Positions 59,368 to 64,000 of a stretch of 64,000 bases of DNA are shown one piece after another. Location of the stretch: contig OY987227.1 of the NCBI GenBank assembly GCA_963920705.1, forward strand, positions 3,047,526 to 3,111,525, read 5' to 3'. Position numbers and translations under genes: made by a program. The notes beneath the pieces were generated by a model. That model had not been told where the DNA came from. It ran no database searches and worked only from the letters and a program-made list of their open reading frames with translations. The stretch is from Odiellus spinosus (lineage: Eukaryota; Arthropoda; Arachnida; Opiliones; Phalangiidae). Every line of letters starts with the position of its first letter. Positions within the stretch are counted from its first letter, which is position 1.

Positions 59368-61041
59368 GGTTACATTGGGCTCTGAACGTCGACGTAAGGG
59401 AACGTGGACGCTCATTTTTTCCATGTAAACGGACGAACGTCGACGTTCGAGGAGATACGTCGACTTAACGAAAACTACCTCGAACCGTCGATTTAAGGAC
59501 TTACGTCGACGTTCGAGGTGGCATGTAACCCGTGAAAGTCGTTGTTCGCCGCATAGTAGAATTTTTCTTACTATATAAATGCTACTATTTTTTTGATATT
59601 GCATTTTATTTTCTGAACTATTTTATACTCAAGCGTAATAACGATTTTTTTAATATATTTAAATTATTGAACTAAGTAGCCAGCTACTGACAAATTCTTT
59701 AATAGCAGAGGTTTGATTTTCAAAATTTAAAAGAAATTAACTGATATTATTTAAGATAAGCGTATATAATTTAGTACATACAATTAATATTATACTATAT
59801 AAAAAATACTATATTATATTAATATTATTTAAAAAAAATCAGATGCAACCAGTTATACCGAAATAATTTCCAAAAGATTTATTGATTTTATCTAATTTTA
59901 AAGTCTACAAATTACCAATCTATTTTTTGATCTACTACATTTTTTAGTTCTTGTTGTCGGAAACTTCATGTAGCATTTTTATTTACAGGGTAAAGTATGC
60001 TTAGGGGAGGAGGGCGATCTTTAAAATTAAAATCGGGATCCTTAAAAATAAATAAGATCCCGATTTAATTTTAAAGATCCCGATTTAATTTTAAAGATCC
60101 CGATTTAATTTTAAAGATCCCGATTTAATTTTAAAGATCCCGATTTAATTTTAAAGATCCCGATTTAATTTTAAAGATCCCGATTTAATTTTAAAGATCC
60201 CGATTTAATTTTAAAGATCCCGATTTAATTTTAAAGATCCCGATTTAATTTTAAAGATCCCGATTTAATTTTAAAGATCCCGATTTAATTTTAAAGATCC
60301 CGATTTAATTTTAAAGATCCCGATTTAATTTTAAAGATCCCGATTTAATTTTAAAGATCCCGATTTAATTTTAAAGATCCCGATTTAATTTTAAAGATCC
60401 CGATTTAATTTTAAAGATCCCGATTTAATTTTAAAGATCCCGATTTAATTTTAAAGATCCCGATTTAATTTTAAAGATCCCGATTTAATTTTAAAGATCC
60501 CGATTTAATTTTAAAGATCCCGATTTAATTTTAAAGATCCCGATTTAATTTTAAAGATCCCGATTTAATTTTAAAGATCCCGATTTAATTTTAAAGATCC
60601 CGATTTAATTTTAAAGATCCCGATTTAATTTTAAAGATCCCGATTTAATTTTAAAGATCCCGATTTAATTTTAAAGATCCCGATTTAATTTTAAAGATCC
60701 CGATTTAATTTTAAAGATCCCGATTTAATTTTAAAGATCCCGATTTAATTTTAAAGATCCCGATTTAATTTTAAAGATCCCGATTTAATTTTAAAGATCC
60801 AGATTTAATTTTAAAGATCCCCATTCAATTTTAAAGATCCCCATTCAATTTTAAAGACCCTGAATTAATTTTATAGATCGCGCTCCACCCTTTTCTAACA
60901 TTCCATACCAGAAAAACCCCTTTAGGAGGAAATATTCTACAAGGGTACATTCAAACGACGACAATGTAACCGCTCCCTTTTTCCGAATGTCGACGTTCAC
61001 GAGCGTCGACGAAACGTCGACGTTCAGAGCCCAATGTAACC
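59368..61041. mobile_element. 1.67-kb element with 28-bp inverted ends
   Basis: Both ends read inward GGTTACATTGGGCTCTGAAC and continue CGTCGACGT, 28 of 28 identical. Sub-terminal regions are dense in CGTCGACG/ACGTCGACGTTC motifs. The centre is a 20-bp tandem array. A TA lies close to both ends, but the exact target duplication is unclear. No transposase. Confidence 0.75.
60045..60872. repeat. 20-bp tandem array
   Basis: About 41 units of GATCCCGATTTAATTTTAAA, almost perfect, degenerating in the last four. An inverted related piece (TTTAAAATTAAAATCGGGAT) precedes it at about 60020-60040. Confidence 0.97.
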
Positions 61042-61108
61042 TAGCAACTATCTCCTTACAACCTTTTTTATAACATAACATTAGCTTGAAAATGACAAGG
61101 AAAAACCA

Positions 61109-61815
61109 ATGAGGGGGGCCTCTAAATCGGTCTACCCCCATTTCGCCCAATTTATTTTCGCCCAATTTCATTTCGCCCAATTCCCATTTCGCCCAGTTTC
61201 TTTTCGCACAATTTCATTTCGCCCAATTCCCATTTCGCCCAATTTCTTTTCGCCCAAATCCCATTTGGCCCAATTTCTTTTCGCCCAATTTCTTTTCGCC
61301 CAATTCCCGTTGGCCCAATTCCCATTTGGCCCCATTCCCATTTGGCCCCATTCCCATTTGGCCTAATGTCTTCTCGCCCAATCTCGTTTCGCCCAATTGT
61401 GATTTGGACCAATCTCATTTTGCCCAAGTCACATTTTTCCACTTTTTTTCCCCCCAACCTAACCTAACCTAACCTAAATTAAATAAAAGTCACTTTTTTG
61501 GCCTACTAAGACTTTAAATTTTAAAAGATTTAAGCTTTAATCGTTTTAGGCGAAAAGGGAAGAGAAATTTTTGGGTTGGGCGAAATGGGAATAGATAATT
61601 CTAGGCTAACTGATAAAACGATTGGGCAAATTGGGATTGGGCGAATTGAGAAAAGGAATTTTTAGTTTGGGCAAAATGGGAAGAGATAATTTAGGGCCAA
61701 ATGATAAAGCGATTGGGCAAAGTAGGATTGGGCGAAATGGGAATAGATAATTTTGGGCAAAAAATGCCTTGGGCGAAATGGGAATAGATCATTTTGGGCG
61801 AAATGGGTACATACC
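61109..61815. repeat. Mirrored array of 14-18 bp CGCCCAATT units
   Basis: 61136-61440 has degenerate units TTTCGCCCAATTYC and TTTGGCCCAATTCCCA on the plus strand. 61555-61810 has the reverse orientation (TTGGGCGAAATGGGAATAGA). Between them lies CCTAACCTAACCTAACCTAA at 61456-61475. Open frames of 85-109 codons across it are repeat read-through. Confidence 0.88.
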
Positions 61816-62763
61816 TCTAAATCACGGTGCCTACTTAGAGTAAAATCCTGGCGGCGCTACTGAACCCGAAAACAAAATACGTAGTTCATTATAGGAACTT
61901 AAAATATTATGTGGAAGAAGGTCTTGTGGTAGGAAAGCTTCATCGTGTTGTATCGTTCGAGCAGGGAGCTTTACTCGCAGACTACATAAACTTCAATACG
62001 GAAAAGCGTAAATTAGCAACCAATGATTTTGAGAAAGATTTTTTTAAATTAATGAATAATGCAGTTTTCGGTGAGTGCGCGTACACACATAAGTAAATAC
62101 ACACGCAGCAATTTGAATGTTTATCTTATCTTTCTACGTAGGTAAAACAATGGAAAATCTACGGAATCGGATTGAATTCCATTTAGCACAAACACCTAGG
62201 AAAGTGATTAAGAAGGTAAATTCACCGGCATTCGAAAAATTGTCGATTTTTCAAAACGATCTGGTTGGGATTCACATGAAGAAAAAGAAAATCGTTCTGA
62301 ACCGTCCTATATATAGGGGTTTTACCATACTTGATCTGTCAAAGTTATTGATGTACAACTTTCATTATGGTGTGTTATAAGAGCGCAGTATGGAGATAAG
62401 GCAAAACTTCTGTTTACAGATACTGGTAATTATTTTATTTGTTCGATATGACCCGATATAGGCTGTATATTTAATATATTTTCATTTCTCTTTGCAGACA
62501 GTCTTACAAACTTCATTGAAACAGATGACCTCTACGCCGACTTTGCCAAACAAGCCGAGCATTACGACTTCTCTGGCTACCCTATCGTACATCCACTCTT
62601 CAGCGACGAGAACAAAAAAGTTCTCGGAAAATTCAAAGACGAACTAAACGGTATTCCTATTAAGGAATTCTGTGGGTTACGCCCTAAGATGTACTCTATC
62701 CTCTCGACGGTGGGTAAAAAAAGATCGCGAAGGGGGTGTGCAAGCGTGTGGTGAAGAAAACCA

Positions 62764-63943
62764 TACTCCACGAACATTATCGGGACTGTCTGCTCAACAG
62801 ACGGGTTACCGTGGCGGTAATGAAGAGAATCGTGAGCAAAAAAGCATGAGTTGACGACAGTTCAGCAGAGCAAACTATGTTTAAACCCATGTGACGATAA
62901 ACGCTACGTGTTGGATGATGGGATAGCCACTCTCGCTCACGGACATTATAAAATTATGTAACTTGAATTAATAATTAAAATTTTGATTGAAATTGTGTAT
63001 AAATATATTACTTCTGAGATAATAAATATGAAATAAACGTTATAAAACCAAACATTATTGAAAATCTCTTTTAAACTGATTGATTGGGCATGTTGACTTT
63101 AAGTATATCATTGATAAAACGGTTCGCTAACAACGATAACGGGATATTGTTATTATCCACATATAAGAGGATGACGGAAATTACGATAAAACTACGAACT
63201 TGAACGCATGACAGTGGGGTCTCTTTAGAGCTTTTAGTTACGCTAATAATTTGGCGATTAAAAATTTAAATTTCCAATCATGAGATAGCGTACATTCATT
63301 CCACACTTGATAATAGGAGTAAAGATATAAAAGTATAATCTTGCCTTTGTTAGTGGTACCAACCAAAAGTATAGATAATGGTGAAAGATATATTCTACCT
63401 CGTCTCTATGTGTAAGCAAAGAGATAAGATGCTGTCTCAACCTTTCTTTGAATTAAGCGTTAGTACGATAATGAAGTAGATGGTGTTTCAAATAAGTGAT
63501 AAGTGTTAAAGCTACAGCATTTTAGACAAATTATCGATAAGAGAAAATGGTTTAGTGGTTAGCATGTAATTCTTACATTCAGGAGGGTTCGGGTTCGACT
63601 CCCGGGCTCACAAAATACAAAAAAAAAATTTAACTATCAAAAGCTTTATGTGTATTCCGACGAGCAATTTTTTCATGAATTCAAGGTACCTAAGCCAACG
63701 TGATTGGTTAAAAACCTAATTGTGTAACTGAAAGTCACGTGATGATGACGTACTTATCTAAATAAACAAAATTATAATATCACACAGTGAAGATAAGGAA
63801 CTGCCTCTGCCGCGGCAGCCTGTTCTTGATTTCGAGGACTGCCGCTGCCGCTATGTTAAAGTATAGCGGCAGGCTGTGCCAGACTGCCGCTATGTTAAAT
63901 GTATAGCGGCAGGCTGTGCCAGTCCGCCCCTTTATACCCTACT
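62764..63943. repeat. Right terminal inverted repeat of Mav2
   Basis: Its inner end (62764) lies within the polymerase coding region, so the final 65 or so codons of the gene are inside the repeat. Further out come an AT-rich section, a tRNA-like segment (63541-63611) and GC-rich AGCGGCAGGC palindromes near the tip. Confidence 0.93.
63541..63611 (+). tRNA. tRNA-like sequence in right Mav2 repeat
   Basis: Identical inverted partner of 46134-46204. Promoter-type A and B boxes are intact and the acceptor stem is not. Followed by ACAAAATACAAAAAAAAAAT, which resembles a retroposed tail. Confidence 0.45.
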
Positions 63944-63949
63944 GACATC
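63944..63949. other. Right target-site duplication of Mav2
   Basis: GACATC directly after the terminal ...CCCTACT. It pairs with TACATC at 45802-45807. The remaining bases to 64000 show no feature. Confidence 0.75.
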
Positions 63950-64000
63950 TTCAACCGTAACTATTACGCCATCAACTAACTCTCCGTCTTCGCATATTTT

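Larger units (their letters stand above)
55708..61862. mobile_element. hAT-type element, 6.16 kb, nested in Mav2 polymerase
   Basis: Perfect 15-bp terminal inverted repeats CAGTAGCGCCGCCAG and an exact 8-bp target duplication (AACCCGAA) are hallmarks of hAT elements. Near the left end lies a palindrome GTAGGCACGTGCCTAC and repeated GTGCCTA/GGGCCT motifs. No hAT transposase is recognisable; a 63-codon minus frame at 56300-56491 could be a remnant but shows no motif. Other repeats have accumulated inside: family X copy e, a 1.67-kb inverted-repeat element and a mirrored array. Confidence 0.88.
48381..62961 (+). pseudogene. Maverick type B DNA polymerase, split by two insertions (Mav2)
   Basis: Protein-primed family B polymerase that would replicate the linear element. 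Coding pieces are 48381-51391, 55677-55707 and 61871-62961. Domains in order: C2H2-type zinc region (CDKC...H), Ser-rich linker, KGIKWY domain near 48910, an HNH/endonuclease VII-like Cys-His block (CYLCG...KVRDHDH...AAHNTCN, 50110-50215), exonuclease motifs ADFEAI (49763), HNLSGYDSHL (50250) and YPYDYMD (50522), motif A DCHNLYG (51050/51116), motif B KLMNNAVFGKT and motif C DTDS (62420/62498), with C-terminal CLNPCDDKR. Five introns of 54-72 bp are inferred: 49889-49951, 50676-50729, 51051-51115, 62071-62141, 62426-62497. Breaks: TGA at 48759, stop near 48937, frameshifts near 50325, 62375 and 62720. All three polymerase carboxylate motifs survive, but the gene cannot be made as it stands. 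Confidence 0.9.
45808..63943. mobile_element. Maverick/Polinton element Mav2, complete ends, 18.1 kb
   Basis: Inverted terminal repeats of 1134 bp (left) and 1180 bp (right) start AGTAGGGTATAAAGG, matching the 5'-AG start known for Polintons. Flanks TACATC (45802-45807) and GACATC (63944-63949) form a 6-bp target duplication with one mismatch, as Maverick integrase makes. The only recognisable gene inside is the type B DNA polymerase on +. A 4.28-kb LTR retrotransposon and a 6.16-kb hAT-type element are nested in that gene; without them Mav2 would be about 7.7 kb. Integrase, ATPase, capsid and protease genes are absent. Confidence 0.9.

Noticed and set aside
61109..61457. Plus and minus frames of 60-109 codons with FAQF or GRNEIG repeats
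   Set aside because: Both strands open because of the CGCCCAATT array; no independent coding signal.

Overview
This window is from a eukaryotic nuclear genome, most likely an arthropod and probably an insect. The evidence is short spliceosomal introns with GT-AG ends, several runs of the insect telomere-type unit TTAGG, high AT content, an LTR element primed by tRNA-Phe, and genes of the Maverick/Polinton (adintovirus-like) group that are common in insects. I see no confident ordinary host gene. Nearly every base is satellite, minisatellite or nested mobile element, as in a heterochromatic or repeat-rich arm.

Layout. 1-7430 is a satellite of about 101 bp. 7573-8333 holds foldback repeats. 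8478-18044 is one large array of a 14-16 bp unit, flanked on both sides by the same foldback family. 18045-19015 is the first copy of a dispersed repeat here called family X. 19776-31440 is a decayed Maverick (Mav1): a type B DNA polymerase on + converges on a minus-strand block of packaging ATPase end, small conserved proteins, integrase, minor capsid protein, basic core-like protein, major capsid protein and adenain-like protease. Every Mav1 gene of useful length is broken, and three insertions with recognisable ends and target duplications or inverted ends lie inside it. 31628-32680 is a spliced gene of unknown role. 32735-39517 is a composite bounded by inverted repeats that holds part of a THAP/P-element-like transposase, a LINE 5' piece and a 1080-bp tandem triplication. 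40640-45320 is a LINE with a duplicated reverse transcriptase.

45808-63943 is a second Maverick (Mav2) with inverted terminal repeats of 1.13-1.18 kb, a 5'-AG start and a 6-bp target duplication with one mismatch. Its only recognisable gene is the type B DNA polymerase, whose 3' end lies inside the right terminal repeat, so the left repeat carries a copy of that gene end. The polymerase is cut by two younger insertions: a 4.28-kb non-autonomous LTR retrotransposon (456-bp LTRs with one difference, tRNA-Phe primer site, 5-bp duplication) and a 6.16-kb hAT-type element (15-bp inverted ends, 8-bp duplication) that itself contains other repeats. Without these, Mav2 would be about 7.7 kb.

Functionally, Mav1 is a fossil of a full virus-like transposon (replication, integration, packaging, capsid and maturation genes). 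Mav2 looks like a shortened derivative that kept terminal repeats and polymerase but lost capsid and integrase genes. Several unrelated elements carry their own private tandem arrays. Many frame breaks lie in homopolymers, so some may be sequencing errors rather than decay.
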